This document shows positions 42,306 to 54,699 of a stretch of 64,000 nt of DNA, piece by piece (position 1 is the first letter of the stretch; every line of letters starts with the position of its first letter). Made by a program: the position numbers and the translations under genes. The notes beneath the pieces are model-generated. The model was not told the origin of the DNA, did no database searches, and saw only the letters and a program-made list of their open reading frames with translations. Source of the DNA: Turnera subulata (lineage: Eukaryota; Streptophyta; Magnoliopsida; Malpighiales; Passifloraceae); assembly GCA_028386065.3 (NCBI GenBank), contig JAKUCV010002373.1:1-64000 (forward strand), in the 5' to 3' direction.

Positions 42306-45300
42306 TGAAACACCTGTGTCCCAATTTTATAATAAAATACTTAAACTTATGGAAATTACCAAAATACCCCTGAAACCCAGGACACGAAATCCAATATCCA
42401 AAACATTATCTGGAAAGAAATTCTTAATATTCCGAGATGTCATAAAGAACAACAACAAAACCGGCTTAACAAGCCTCAAGTCAACCCGGCATCCTGCCGA
42501 TACATCATCAAATACCAAATCCCGGTAACCCGCCGATAAAATAATCAAAATCAAAATGACATCTCATCAAAATCCAATGCAGCGGAAGATGAAGATAAAA
42601 TAAAGCAAAAGTAAAAATGAGATGCAAGTCGGCTCTATGGATCGAACCGGGAGAAGAAGCACAGCTACCTGCTGAGATAACCACGTCCGTACTCTGGAAG
42701 GGTAGAAAGTGACTGCACGCTAACTAAGAGTCTGAAAAACAACGTTGGCGATTATGTGAGTCGCCTACTTAGTGAGCAGTATAAATCTAATTATATAGGT
42801 GTGCAGAAACAAGTTCGAAAGGGAAGAAGAGAAACAAGAAAAGTATGCAAACACACAATAACCAGTACTAACATGTCAACCACATAAGCAACCAGTTTAT
42901 ATTTCCATCAGTTGTGAATTATGTTTTCTTATTACATTTATTATTCAGGGCCCCCTACTGTGTGCGTCGAGCGCGGTCCCGTCTCATGAGACAACCAGGC
43001 ATAAGCCCAAATAACCAGGCACGAAGCCCAAACATATCCATAGAGAGAGAGAGAGAGAGACAGAGAGAAAGAGGGAGGTAGAAAGGGGAAGGTAGAAGGA
43101 GGGAGGTAGAACCAGTCATCACAGACCCATATGCTAAACCGCATATCACATGCTATCCCGCATGCAAACCCGAGGGGTATCACATCCCGCTCGAACCAAC
43201 CGGTCATCAGCACACAGTAGCCTATCTTCCACAGTACGTTATTCTTATTCACAAATTATGAGTCCATGTGTGCCAAGAGATTGTGATTTAATAGGGTTGT
43301 GTGATAAATCAACTCAATCAAATATCCGGGTCTCCGACCCACAGTACATCACACAAAACACCCAGAATCACACCACATGTTATAATCCATAACAATCCAA
43401 AAATTCATGCTCAAAAGCAAACAGTAACACATAGGCACACAATACGGATCACAGCATGTTAGCAAACAGGGCATGCAACTCAAACAGACCAATCCAACAA
43501 GCTCATTCATACAAACACAAAAAGACGTATAAAGTCACCTCAACGACGATTGTCCTGTGGAGCTTTCCCAAAACAGATCCTCCAGCTCCCGAGGTATTAC
43601 CCGTGCCTGAACACCGGCACACACAAATATTACAAAACAATTACAACCAAAATGTGCATGCATGATAACTAAATGCTCAACTGCGTTAAACCCGACCCTA
43701 ACTAGCCAATTATGTAATTTTCGGGTCTAAGCCCGACATGGTGTTCTCTCACCCAAATTCCGAGTATCGGGACCTAAGGTTCACCGGGCTTAAGCCTACT
43801 AAGTCCATAAATAGCTCCCGGGCCTATGGCCCATTCATTATATCCTTAACGGGTTCCCGGGCCTAAAGCCCATCTAAGCCCAAATTCAATTTCCGGGCCT
43901 AAGGCCCACTTCCTTAAGTCCTTAATCAACCAAGTATGAAATTGGGCTCAAAGCCCGTTACTTAAATCCAGGGGTTATTCATAAGTTACATATTGGGTCT
44001 GGGCCTGTTTTTCCCAAAACCGTCCTAAGGTCAACCCGAGCCCAAATGTTCCTGGCCTATGGTTCTACCCATGTTGGTAATTTCCCGGCTATATTCCACA
44101 TATTTCCCGTTCTCGATTTCTATTATGTACACTTCCAACAATACATAACCCAATCCGAAATTGTAAGTACATGCCATGAATGAATACAAATTACACATCG
44201 AGGTAATACCGTTAAATGCCGGAACAAAACCCGAGCCTTCGCCGGAAAAATCCCGAGTCTCGCTGGAATCCGGTCAACCTCGCCGGAAATCACCCAAGCT
44301 GCCACAAACAACCCAACAACAACAAAAACAACTCGGATTCAACACAAACTCCCGCAGATCCACAAAAACGAATTAAAATGAAAAACACACAATGGATCCT
44401 TAACCGGAATTCACGGGTCTCGGATCTGTTTCCCCCGATCTGAAACCCAACCGTCGACAACCACCACTAACCCGAGCAAGTACCTCCTGCTCGAATCCGT
44501 CCAACCCCGCCATTGGAAGTCCGAGCCTAGTCTCAACACACACGCAAGGCCCGAGCAAACGACCCCAAAGTGTCCCGGCCGATAACCCGACAACCACAAT
44601 ATCACCACCGGCAGCAAGCAACACACACAGCACAACCCACACGCACACAGACAACCCCACAACCGTCCACGGCGAGACAACCACCCACAACAACCGATCT
44701 ACAAAACGCCGCCGGTGATCCAAACTGGGGCAACAACACAGAACGCCCATCAAAAATGAAAACAAGAAAAGAAAATAAAAAGAAGAGAGATGAAGGGGGT
44801 CGGAGGCTCACCCGACCAAAGCGACGGCGGTGGCGGTGACCTGAGCTAGTTCTCGGTTCCTCTGCAACCCGCGGTGGTCGTGGTCGTGGTCGCGGCGTAG
44901 AGGAGAGGGAGTGAAGGAGAAGAGGCGGCGTGTGAAAACGGAAGGGAAGGAAGGAGGAAACGGCAAGATGACCGTGGGAGAGGGAGAGAAAGAGAGAGAG
45001 AGAGAGAAGGAAGGAAGAGAGGGGTGCGGCGGCCAAAAGAGAAAAAAGAAAAGGGAGGAGAAAAGAAAAAAGAAAAGAAGAAGAGAAGGGAAGGGGCCGG
45101 CTAGGGTTTTGCCGCCCTAGTGGACAACCTGTCGTCTGCTTAGGCGCGGTCAACCCCCCTTCCTGGTCAACGCGCCTATTTTCTTTTTTTTTTAAAAAAA
45201 AAAACAAAACGACGTAGTTTCAATTGAAACCACGCTAAACTTCGCGTTTCACCCCGATCTCGAATTCGTTTCCCACGGGACCCGAACCATGAACAATACC

Positions 45301-45432
45301 AACTTAAAATTGACATTTCCAAGGCATAATAATTTATTTCCTCAACTAAAACTCGAAAATACCTCAAGGGCAAAATTGGAATAAATTTCGAAAAATTCCA
45401 AAAATCCCATTATAAAAATCCGGGGCGTTACA
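42306..45432 (-). repeat. 3.1-kb solo LTR (gypsy-type), TSD GTTTA
   Basis: On the minus strand it runs from TGTAACGCCCCGG to GGTGTTTCA, with TG...CA ends and GTTTA on both sides (42301-42305 and 45433-45437). The flanking SIRE integrase frame is restored when the block and one GTTTA are removed. There is no internal region, so it is a solo LTR. ORFs inside (for example minus 44602-45207) are low-complexity Ser/Leu/Pro/Arg frames in the GC-rich middle and are not supported as genes. (GA)n tracts lie at 43043-43062 and 44990-45008. Confidence 0.85.
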
Positions 45433-46790
45433 GTTTAAGTGTGAGAAAAGAAACACCATCACTCTGGCATCGAAGGCTTCGACATGCCAACTTGGAACTT
45501 ATCTCAAAATTGTCCAAAAAGGAGTTGGTGAAAGGATTTCCTAAGCTGAAGTATGAGAAAGAAACCACATGCAGAACATGCCAACTTGGAAAACAGGTTA
45601 AAAGTTCCTTTAAACTAAAGCATACTATATCTACATCTAGACCTCTTGAACTGTTACATACTGGCTTGTTTGGTCCCACGAGAACCATAAGTCTAGGTGG
45701 TAAGAGTTATGTATTTGTGATTGTGGATGATTACTCTAGGTTTACATGGGTGTTATTTCTTGCACAAAAAGATCATACATGCTATAAGTTTGGTACACTT
45801 ATTAGACGTCTACAAAATAAAAAAGGTTATAAGATTTCAAAAATAAGAAGTGTTCATGGAGGAGAGTTTGATAATCTTATCTTCAAACAATTCTGTAAGC
45901 AAAATGGCATAGAATACATCTTTTCGACTCCTAGAACACCTCAACAAAATGGGGTTGTTGAAAGGAAGAATCAAACTTTGCAAGAAATGGCTAAAACTAT
46001 GCTTAATGAGCATAAGTTACCTGCTTATTTTTTGGCAGAGGGTATAAACACAGCATGCTATATTTTAAACAGAGTATCCTTGCATCCATTGATTGAAAAA
46101 ACCCCTTATGAGATATGGTTTGATAAGAAACCAAGCGTTGGTTACTTTTGGGTGTTTGGATCTAAGTGTCACATTCTCAATACTAAGGACAATCTTGATA
46201 AATTTTATGCTAGATCTGTTGATGGTGTGTTTCTTGGATAATCTCTTACTTGCAAAGCTTATCGTGTCTTTAACAAGCGAACTCTGATTGTTCAAGAAAC
46301 CAAGCATGTTGCTTTTAATGAGATTGACCCGTATAGTGCAAGTGATGATGAAGATGCAGATTTCACACCACATAGTGACACACCAAGTCAATCTGGAGAA
46401 AAAGAAAAGGAACCATCTGAATTGGTACATCCTCCATTGCTTCTCCAAGAACCAAGCGTACAACCAAGCATGGAACCAAGCATGCAACCAAACATGGAAC
46501 CAAGCGTGCAATCAAGCATGATTGGTGAAAAATCAAATGCTGCTGAACAAGGATCTACCTCTCAACACACTCGTGGAGATATCAGAGCACCCAGAGGACA
46601 TTCAATTGAGGACATTCTTGGTGATATCACAAGAGGAGTAAATACAAGATCCTCATTGCGCAATGTTAATTCACATCTTGCTTTCCTATCACAAATGGAA
46701 CCCAAATGTGCAAAAGATGAAATTCTTGACGTAAACTGGGTCATAGCCATGCATGATGAGCTGAACCAACTCAAAAGAAGTGTTCTATAG
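45433..46790 (+). pseudogene. SIRE integrase and linker, catalytic residues lost, RT deleted
   Basis: The zinc-site LWHRRLRHAN (usual LGH is LRH) and C-R-T-C lead to the core. The first catalytic Asp is Gly (HTGLFGP, ~45663) and the second is Val (RSVHGGEF, ~45852); the Glu region QQNGVVERKNQT is kept. A stop follows at 46239. The linker holds a 12-base-periodic Glu/Pro/Ser/Met/Gln repeat (46449-46520) and ends LNQLKRS. At ~46785 the sequence jumps to the end of RNase H (QLANFFTKPLKED in another frame), so about 1.4 kb with RT and RNase H is deleted. Confidence 0.82.
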
Positions 46791-47136
46791 ACTTATGAAA
46801 CAACTTGCAAATTTCTTTACAAAGCCACTCAAGGAGGATCATTTCATCACAATCAGACTTGAACTTGAAATCTTCTTTAGCCTTATTCTTTGTGCTTTTT
46901 TGGTTGTTTCATAAACCATGCATTCATGTCTTATGTGCAAACATGCTCATATTAGTATTTGTTGCAATTTTCACACTTTACACACATTCACTAAGCACTA
47001 TGGTAGAAGAGGACATATCTATGAGGTATTGAATATCATCAGAGCAGCTTGGAAGAAAGAAAGAAGGAGTTAAGAAGATTTGGCTGCTATTTATGACTAG
47101 TCTCAAGAGTGGAAAGAATCTGAAGTAAAATTAGAT
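46791..47136 (+). other. RNase H end and spacer of second SIRE element
   Basis: 46791-46870 is the last part of pol (LANFFTKPL...IRLELE), matching 15320-15400 of the full-length copy. The rest is non-coding spacer with no ORF I can support. Confidence 0.6.
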
Positions 47137-47376
47137 GTGATTTCGAACGTGATTTCGCAAGTGGTTTCTAATATGGTTCCAACCAAAACCACACCACCAC
47201 TAGAGAAGACTCATACAATTAACCTAAATCTTCCACAACAAAACCAGGAAGAAGATGTGGAGGATGTGATGACAGATATTCTAAAAATGAGCAAGGAGGT
47301 TGTTGCCTCTGTTTCGCAAGAAGAGTCTGTGGGTCTAAGAAACCAACTGAAGAACCAAAGGGTGGGCAGAATTTGA
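47137..47376 (+). pseudogene. Env-position ORF remnant of second SIRE element
   Basis: The frame reads VSNMVPTKTTPPLEKTHTINLNLPQQ, then KMSKEVVASVSQEES; the HT.(N/D)LNLPQQ and K(V/M)SKE(A/V)VAS phrases match 17096-17260 of the full-length copy. The larger N-terminal part seen at 16238-17002 is missing. A possible continuation in another frame encodes a basic stretch (QKKRKQRTATPKK) near 47420. No membrane segment was seen. Confidence 0.5.
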
Positions 47377-48470
47377 AGAATTCCAAAGAGCCTACTACCA
47401 CTGTTGATGCTTCGGGACAGAAGAAAAGAAAGCAGAGAACTGCTACTCCAAAGAAGTGCACTGGATTTCTATCTGAAAAACAATCTGCTAAAGTGGTTGC
47501 AAAAGAAACCAACCCCAAAAACTAATGAGTAAAGCTGAAGGAAAGAAAATGGTGACAAGGATAAAGAAAAAGACAATTATGAAAATGGGATGATGGTGAA
47601 TATGCCTTCATGAAGTCTACTAGTTCCACGAATGTGCATCTTGTTGGTCTATTTACTCGGAGAAGAAGGATATTCAAATGAGGGAATTTGAAGACAAGGT
47701 GATGATAAAGCTGGATCAGACTTCTACTGCTTTGCCTTTTGTTTACTTGAAGAATGGTACCACGTCAAGATCTGATGCCCCTAGGTCATGCATTGCATCT
47801 AGGATAGTTTGTGGTTTCTTACATGGTTCTTAAGATGGTGTTTGATATGGTTGCTTATCTGATTTTGACTATGGTTTACTACTATTCACTTTGAAATATT
47901 TAATTTTGCTTATGCTTTATGAATAGCACTATCTTTTGGATATTATGCTTTTGGTTATATGTGGATAATAGTTATGCATCACTTTTGGCCCCCATACTTT
48001 ACACTTTTGATTTTCTTGTTGATGCCAAAAGGGGGAGATGTGTTGTGATGCCTTGAATATATTGATGTGCTACTACGACTTAAATATGTGCTATCATTGG
48101 ATATCTAACTTGTGATCTTGTATGGATAATTATGCTTACCTATTTGTCTACCCTTTACCCTTACACTTTTTTTTATGCCAAAAATGGGAGAAAAATGGTG
48201 TTATGGTGTATGAAAGGGGGAGAAAAATGTTAAATTATTTCTTGCTGATGCACTATACTCTGCTAAAAATTATTTGCAAGAAGATGTTGTTATTCGCAGG
48301 GGGAGTATTTTGGCTAAGCAGACTAGCCAATGGTACTTACGGCACAAAAATGTTTGTTATAGGGGGAGCAATAATGCAGAGGGTGTGTGCTTACATATAG
48401 TGATATCTTAACTAACCCCGATTTTTGTAGAAATCAACACAATATTTGTGATCATAAAAAAGGGGGAGAT
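47377..48470 (+). other. 3' untranslated region and polypurine tract of second SIRE element
   Basis: It has TTGATGCCAAAAGGGGGAGA at ~48018, repeated GGGGGAG runs, and the final tract AAAAAAGGGGGAGAT (48456-48470) before the 3' LTR. I see no supported gene. Confidence 0.6.
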
Positions 48471-49609
48471 TTATGACCTAAACATGAGATTAATATGGAT
48501 TATTAATGACTAATCATGTTTAGTGAATAAGTATATATTGATTTTGATGATTAACAAACTTGGTTAGATGTTTGCATATATTTGTGTTGATTGATATGCA
48601 GCGTGGATTCATACAAGAACCACACAAAAACCACGGGCTTGGTTTCTGGAAGAAACCACACTTTACTGTCAACATCAAAAGTGGTCCTGCTGCAAGTTGC
48701 TGGTGGCCCACGTGGTCCTCACAACATTAAACCTCAACCCCCAACTACTCCAACGGGCAGAGAAAGTGGTCCATGACAGAGATGAAGACCTGCAACACTT
48801 ATCTCTCACCTCCAAGCTCAATTATCAATTGTGGTCCACACTTATGGTCCCGGATTACTAAAAATGGAATGTTTTCAAGTAATTGAGCTACAAAGAGAGT
48901 GGACTTCCTGAAATGAATCCAACACCAACTAGTGGAGTACTTGAGTCAACTCTCGAAGTAATTAAGAGAAATATAGCTGTTGGAGAAAGAGCCCCTACCT
49001 ACTCCCACTCACTCAAACTCTATATAAGGAAGAGGATTGCTTCTTGGAAATGCATCCCAGCTAATTTGAAAAAGTTTTTGAGTTTGCAACTGAGCTTACA
49101 CTTGTGATACTTACTGTGTTCTTGTTGGGCATACACTTGTTCTTACTCTAGTCCTTCAAGTTCATACAAAGGGGAGTGTTGTTAGGCAAGACTTAGTGTA
49201 GTTTTGTTGGGTATTCAAATCAGGGTTTAGATTTGAGGAAAGGTTAGAGTTTAGCCTGGGAAAAACTTGTAAAGGTTAGAGCTTAGCCTACAAAAGCTTG
49301 TTTCTTGTAAAGGTTAGAGCTTAGCCTGCAAAAGCTTGGTTTCTGTAATAGGTTGAGGCTGATCTCGCAAAAGCCTAAGTTAGTGAGAGTTTGAAATCCT
49401 AAATGAGGGTCCTTTAGGTAGTGGAGTACCTGGTGAGGGGGAACCACTCTAAAATTACTGTGTCATTCTCTCTTACTCTTATCTTTCAAGTCTTTGGCTT
49501 GTTTGAACTGACAGATTTCCGTGAGTGTGATTTGTGAAGAAACCAAACGCGATTAAGGGGTAGCCTGATTCACCCCCCCCCCCCCCCCTTAGGCCTATCT
49601 GGGTAACAA
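48471..49609 (+). repeat. 3' LTR of second SIRE-like element
   Basis: 1139 bp, beginning TTATGACC (TG end mutated to TT) and ending GGGTAACA. It has 17 C at 49573-49589 versus 39 in the 5' LTR, and lacks the palindrome pair at the end seen in the 5' LTR. Confidence 0.84.
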
Positions 49610-50736
49610 CATCCACTAACCAAATCCACTATATGGTTTCTTCTAAGGTGAAACCCAACCTTTTATAACCAAACTTTTTCAAAAGATCAAGCTCAAACCT
49701 TTACAAGAGTTTTCCCAAGGCTCACTCTCTAACCTAGGCTTTTACAAAGGCTAAACCCAAACCTATCCAAGAGTTTTCCAAGGCTCACTCTCGAACCTAT
49801 ACCCAAAGCTTTTCAAAGGCTCAAGCTTTAAACCTATTCAACCCCTCAAGTAAAATTTCCATAATCTTACTCAAGGTATGATTTTCCAACAACCATTTAT
49901 GACTCACTCTTTGTTTACAAGATAAGATCAAAGATATCACAAAGGTTTTAAGCCCAATGATGAAAGCAAGAATTAAACTAAGTTCTTTATCCCAACGATG
50001 AAAGCAAGAATTAAACCCCTTCAAAAGAAAAGTATTCAACAATCTAGGCTTAATAATCCCTCAAAGATTGTATGCACAAGGCAAGCTCAATAAGAAGATT
50101 TCTTACACTTGTAATCTCTTGCTCTAAGTGTAAATGAGGGTAGGAAGTCTATTTATAAGCCCCAAATCTAAGTAGGTACTTAATAGCAAAAGACCCTTAA
50201 GATAGACTTGCCTTTTGACAGATTTGTGTAGCAGGCTCCTATACGAATTTGTACTGGAAGGTTTGGTCTTTTTCCAAACAACTAGCCATTGGAATTTCAG
50301 CACCTCATCCACTTCTTGACTTGTTTTCTTGTTATAATAGGATAGAAAAACGTCCATAAATCCCTCCTTTATAGGTTTTTGAAGCTCTTTGATTGGTGGA
50401 GTAGAAAACCCCTAACTTGAAGGACAACACCGTTATCTTTTCTTGATGGATGAATCTAGCCACAAATCCATCCATATTGTGCTCCATCTTGCAAATAATT
50501 GACAGCTATGTAGAGGCTCCTTCTTTGTCTTGATTTCTAGTTTGGACTTTTGTACAAGGAAAGGACAATGGTGTTGTGGAGAAGAAGATAAATAGTAACA
50601 AAGCAAAACTTTCCCTCTTTACTTTTTGTCAACTTGTGTGTGTGTGGCCCTAAAAGACCCATTATGCAACGGTCATAAATGGCTCCACTAAAGCCAACAT
50701 ATGACTTCTTAAAAGAGCTCAAATATTTAAACCAAA
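49610..50736 (-). repeat. 5' LTR segment 2 of minus-strand SIRE relative
   Basis: It matches 35651-36798 of the other LTR of this element. It includes the tandem AAGGCTC/AGGCTTTTAC units and the palindrome near 50224-50250. Interrupted at 50736 by the Helitron. Confidence 0.82.
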
Positions 50737-51961
50737 CTAGTACACTACCCCTGCAATGCAGGGCTTGGTTTGGGTTGTGTTTGTGTTAAAATTGAAAAAA
50801 AAAGATAATTTTATATAAAATTTATGAAAAAGTAAATATTTTAAATTTACGCATAATAACAAAAAAATATGATTTTTTTATAACTGCACCAACTAATTTA
50901 TATGGTATTAATATAAAATTATGTACCTCTCTCACCGTCTTTTTCCATTTTGAAAATACCAAAGAAAGACAAATATGAACAATTAATAAGTCAACAAATC
51001 CTTAGAATGATTAAATTTTATAAAAAAATTTAGAAAAATTGTATTTTGATAATTTACACATAAACAATAGTAGTAGAAACAAACCAGATGAAATCATACC
51101 TCCTAAATTCAAAAATATTTCCTTTGGAATTGGTGTATTAATATTTATTTTCCTAAAAAAATTTTAAAATAACATTTAATATTTGATTGATAAAAATGTA
51201 ACAATGAAAAAAATTAAGAAAATAACGATATCTACCAAAATGAATCGAATACAAATCAAAGGGACAAAGAGATTTTTATAGTCAGGAAGAGAGAAAAAAA
51301 AACAGCCTGTGTGAATAAGGAAGGGATGTATTTAAATAGATAAAAACAACTAAAAATTTATCTTCTTATCATTATTTGATTTCAAATAAGAGAACATTAT
51401 AAAGAGAAAATTTGAATATAAAACTTAAAACTTTACTACCACATAAAACCATAATGCAAAATCTTTTTGTGTTATCATTGTTTTATAATGTAAAATCTTA
51501 TCTTGTTATTGTTATTTTAAAAAAATACATAATTTTAATAAAAAAATTTTTAAAAACCTATCGAACTAATATGAAGTGTAATGCCCCGGATTTTCATAAT
51601 TTAATTTCTGAAATTCTTGAAATTTTTATTCCAATCTTACCCTCGAGGAATTTCCGGATTTTTGGACTAGGAAAATAAGTTATTTTTCCTAGGTTATATC
51701 GGTATTAAGTCGTTAGTATGTCGTGTACGGCTTTCGTTGGAGATAAAACGTGTTTCGGGAAGAATCGCGGGGTTTACCGTAGTTTTAGACTAAACTACGT
51801 CGTTTTGGAGATGTGGAAAGGAAAAAAAAATTAACCAGGAAGGGCGGGTTGACCGCGCCCAAGCCAAACGACGTCGTTTTGGCTCGGGCAAGTCAAAACC
51901 CTAAGCCCTTTTCCTTCTCTTCCTCTTCTCTTCTTCTTTTCTTCTTTTTATCTCTTCCGCC

Positions 51962-52004
<43 letters not shown>

Positions 52005-54699
52005 CCTCCCACGAAATCCCCTTCCCCGATTTGTGGCTTCAATCAGTTATCCCCGATTCTATTCCCTCTTCTCATTCTTCGTTTCTCTCCACTTGACCAT
52101 ACTCTCTCTCTCTCGTCATCAGCAGCAACTCATCTCCTTGACTCCTCCCTCACACAAACACGCCGCCGCTACCTTCAATCGTCGTCGTATCGCCGCTGCA
52201 TCGAGGAGGGAAGGAGGACAGGGACGGGTGCGAGGACTCGAGCCGAGCTGGAGGTTGAAGCCGTCGCACCGCCGCTGGCTGGACGCGGGATCCGTCGAGG
52301 CGAGTTCACGGCGAGTCGCCGCCCTCATCGGTAAGTGTCGCCTCCACTGTTCCTCTTTGTTTCTCCTCAGGTTACCTCTTGTTTTGGTTCTGATGCGTGT
52401 TGTGTGTTGTGGTTTGTGGCGGGGGGTTTTGTGCTGTGGATGTTGCTTGGCGGTGGATGGTGTTGTTGATAGTTTGTCCCAGCAGGGAGAGGAGACTCGG
52501 GTTTGACGGATTCAAGCAATCCGAGTTGGACAGTGAATTTCCGGGTAAGGATCCACGATCTCCTTCCTCTCTTCAATTCGTTGTGGGTTTGTGTTCTTGC
52601 GTTGATTTTGGTTGAGAATGTTGTTTCTTTTGGATGTCTCGGTAATGTCAGAGCTGTCTGTGTTTTTTCGGCGAGAGTGACCGGAATCCGGCGAGACTCG
52701 GGAATATTCCAGCGTGGGCTCGGGTACTGTTCCGGCAGACAATTTTCCTTTCGGCTAAAAAGACGGTATTTTATTCCTGGTTTTAGGCTCGGTTGTTGTT
52801 GTACATAATTGGATAGATTTGTCGTTTATATGTACATATAATCATCAATGAGATTTAGTGGAATACCGAGAGCGGGGAGTGAGTGAGTGTGTGTGGTCAG
52901 AGTGGACCGACACGAGTAGAACCATATGCCGAAAACACTTGGGCTCGGGAATGACCTTAGAACGGTATTTAGGTAAAACCGGGCCCAGGCCCAATATTTA
53001 ACTTGAGGATATCTTTTGGACTTAAGTAACGGACTTTAAGCCCAAATTCGTAACTTGATAATTGTGGACTTAAGGAAGTGGGCTTTAGGGCCGAGACTCG
53101 TTTTTGGACTTAGATGGGCTTAAGCCCGGTGAAACTTAGGACCGGATCTTTTGGAGTTTAGGTGAGAGAACACCCTTATTGGGTTTAGACCCTAAAATCA
53201 CATAACTGGATAGTTAGGGTCGGGTTTTACTCAGTTGAGCATATAATTATCATGCATGCACGGTTTGGTTGTAATTGTTTTGTAATAATTGTGTGTGCCG
53301 GTATTCAGGCACGGGTAATACCTCGGGAGCTGGAGGATCTGTCTTGGGGAAAGCTCCACAAGATAATCGTCGTTGAGGTGACTTTATAAGTCTTTTTATG
53401 TTCGTTTGCATGTGCTTGTTGGTTTGGTTTGTCAGACTTACATGCCTTGTTTGCTAACATGCTATGATCTGTATTGTGTGCCTGTGTGTTACTACTTGTC
53501 GGATGAGCATGATTTGTTTAACTGTTATGAGATATAACATGTGGTATGATTTTGGGTGAACTGTGTGATGTATTATGGGTTGGAAACCCGGATGCTTGAT
53601 TTAGTGAATAATTCACACAACCCTGATAAATCATGACTTATGGCACACATGAACTCTTAAGTATGAATAAGAATAATATACAAAAAAAGATATACTACTG
53701 TGGGCGGATGACCGGTTGGTTCGATCGGGAAGTGATACCCCTCGGGATTGCATGCGGGATAACATGGTATATGCGGTTTAGCATATGGGTCTGTGATGAC
53801 CGGGTCTACCTCCCCCTTTCTACCTCCCTCTTTCTCTCTGTCTTTCTCTCTCTCTGTGTGATTGTATTTGGGCTGTATGCCTGGTTATATTGGGCTTACG
53901 CCCTGATTGTCTCATGAGACGGGACCGAGCTCGACGCACACAGTAGGGGGTCCTGAATAATAAATATAATAACAAAATTAACACACAAACAGATGTAAAA
54001 CATAAACTATCTACTTATATATTGTTGGCATGTTAGTACTGGTTATTGTGTGTTTGCTTACTAGTGCTTGTTTCTCTACACTCCTTTCGAGCTTGTTTTG
54101 CACACCTACATAACTAGATTTATACTGCCCACTAAGTAGGCGACTCACATTATCGCCACAGTTGTTTTTCAGACCCTTAGTTAGCGTGCGGCTTCCCTTT
54201 TCCTTTCCGCAGTACGGTCGTGGATATCCCAGCAGGTAGCTGTGCTTCTTCTCCCGGTTGGATCCATAAAGCCGCCATGCATAACATTCTCTTCTTTGAT
54301 TTTATTTCATTTTTATCTTCTGCTGCGAAGAATTTGTTGAGGTGTCGATCTTGTCTTTATTACATTGCCGGCGGTTTGCCGGGATTTGATACATGATGTT
54401 GTTTCGGCGGATTTGCCGGGTTTGACTTATGGCTTGATAAGCCGGTTTATTCTTGTTCTTTTATGACATCTCGGTTTAATAAGGTTCACGGATATTGTTT
54501 TTGCATGGATTTACGTATCCCGGGTTTTCGGGGCATTTTGGTAATTTTTTTTTATTTAATTATTTTATTTTGTAAATTCGAGATACGAGTGTTTCATGAA
54601 GCCACTTGTATTGTTTATATTCTTCCAAACTGCCACGTGTCATATCTATAATCATTCTTGAGAAGTGTCTCTACTATATATATATATATATATAACAGA
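50737..54699 (-). mobile_element. Non-autonomous Helitron carrying a solo LTR
   Basis: On the minus strand it starts TCTGTTATATATA (54699) and ends with a hairpin CCCTG-CATTG-CAGGG followed by GTAGTGTACTAG (50737). The host LTR copy at ~36795-36815 reads A-T at the insertion point: here A precedes TC and T follows CTAG, with no target duplication. TC start, CTAG end, a short hairpin ~10 bases from the end and insertion between A and T are the Helitron signature. Without the nested LTR it is ~940 bp and has no Rep/helicase ORF. Confidence 0.85.
51577..54596 (+). repeat. 3.0-kb solo LTR (gypsy-type), TSD TGAAG
   Basis: TGTAATGCCCCGG to GTGTTTCA, flanked by TGAAG (51572-51576 and 54597-54601). 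It belongs to the same family as 42306-45432 but in the opposite orientation and clearly diverged. It holds a (CT)n tract (51966-52004) and a GC-rich ORF-bearing middle (51813-52334) of low-complexity Ser/Leu/Arg sequence that I do not accept as a gene. Confidence 0.85.

Larger units (their letters stand above)
39729..49609 (+). mobile_element. Second SIRE-like element, deleted gag and RT, TSD ACAT(T/C)
   Basis: 9,881 bp inserted in the minus-strand LTR: ACATT on the left (39724-39728), ACATC on the right (49610-49614); the uninterrupted LTR copy at ~35650 reads ACATC. Parts: 5' LTR, primer site, internally deleted gag, protease, integrase split by a solo LTR (42306-45432), linker, env-position remnant, polypurine tract and 3' LTR. 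RT and most of RNase H are missing. Confidence 0.86.

Noticed and set aside
44400..45207. Minus-strand ORFs of 121 and 201 codons as genes
   Set aside because: They are low-complexity frames in the GC-rich middle of a solo LTR, differ from the equivalent frames of the other copy (51813-52334), and show no domain.
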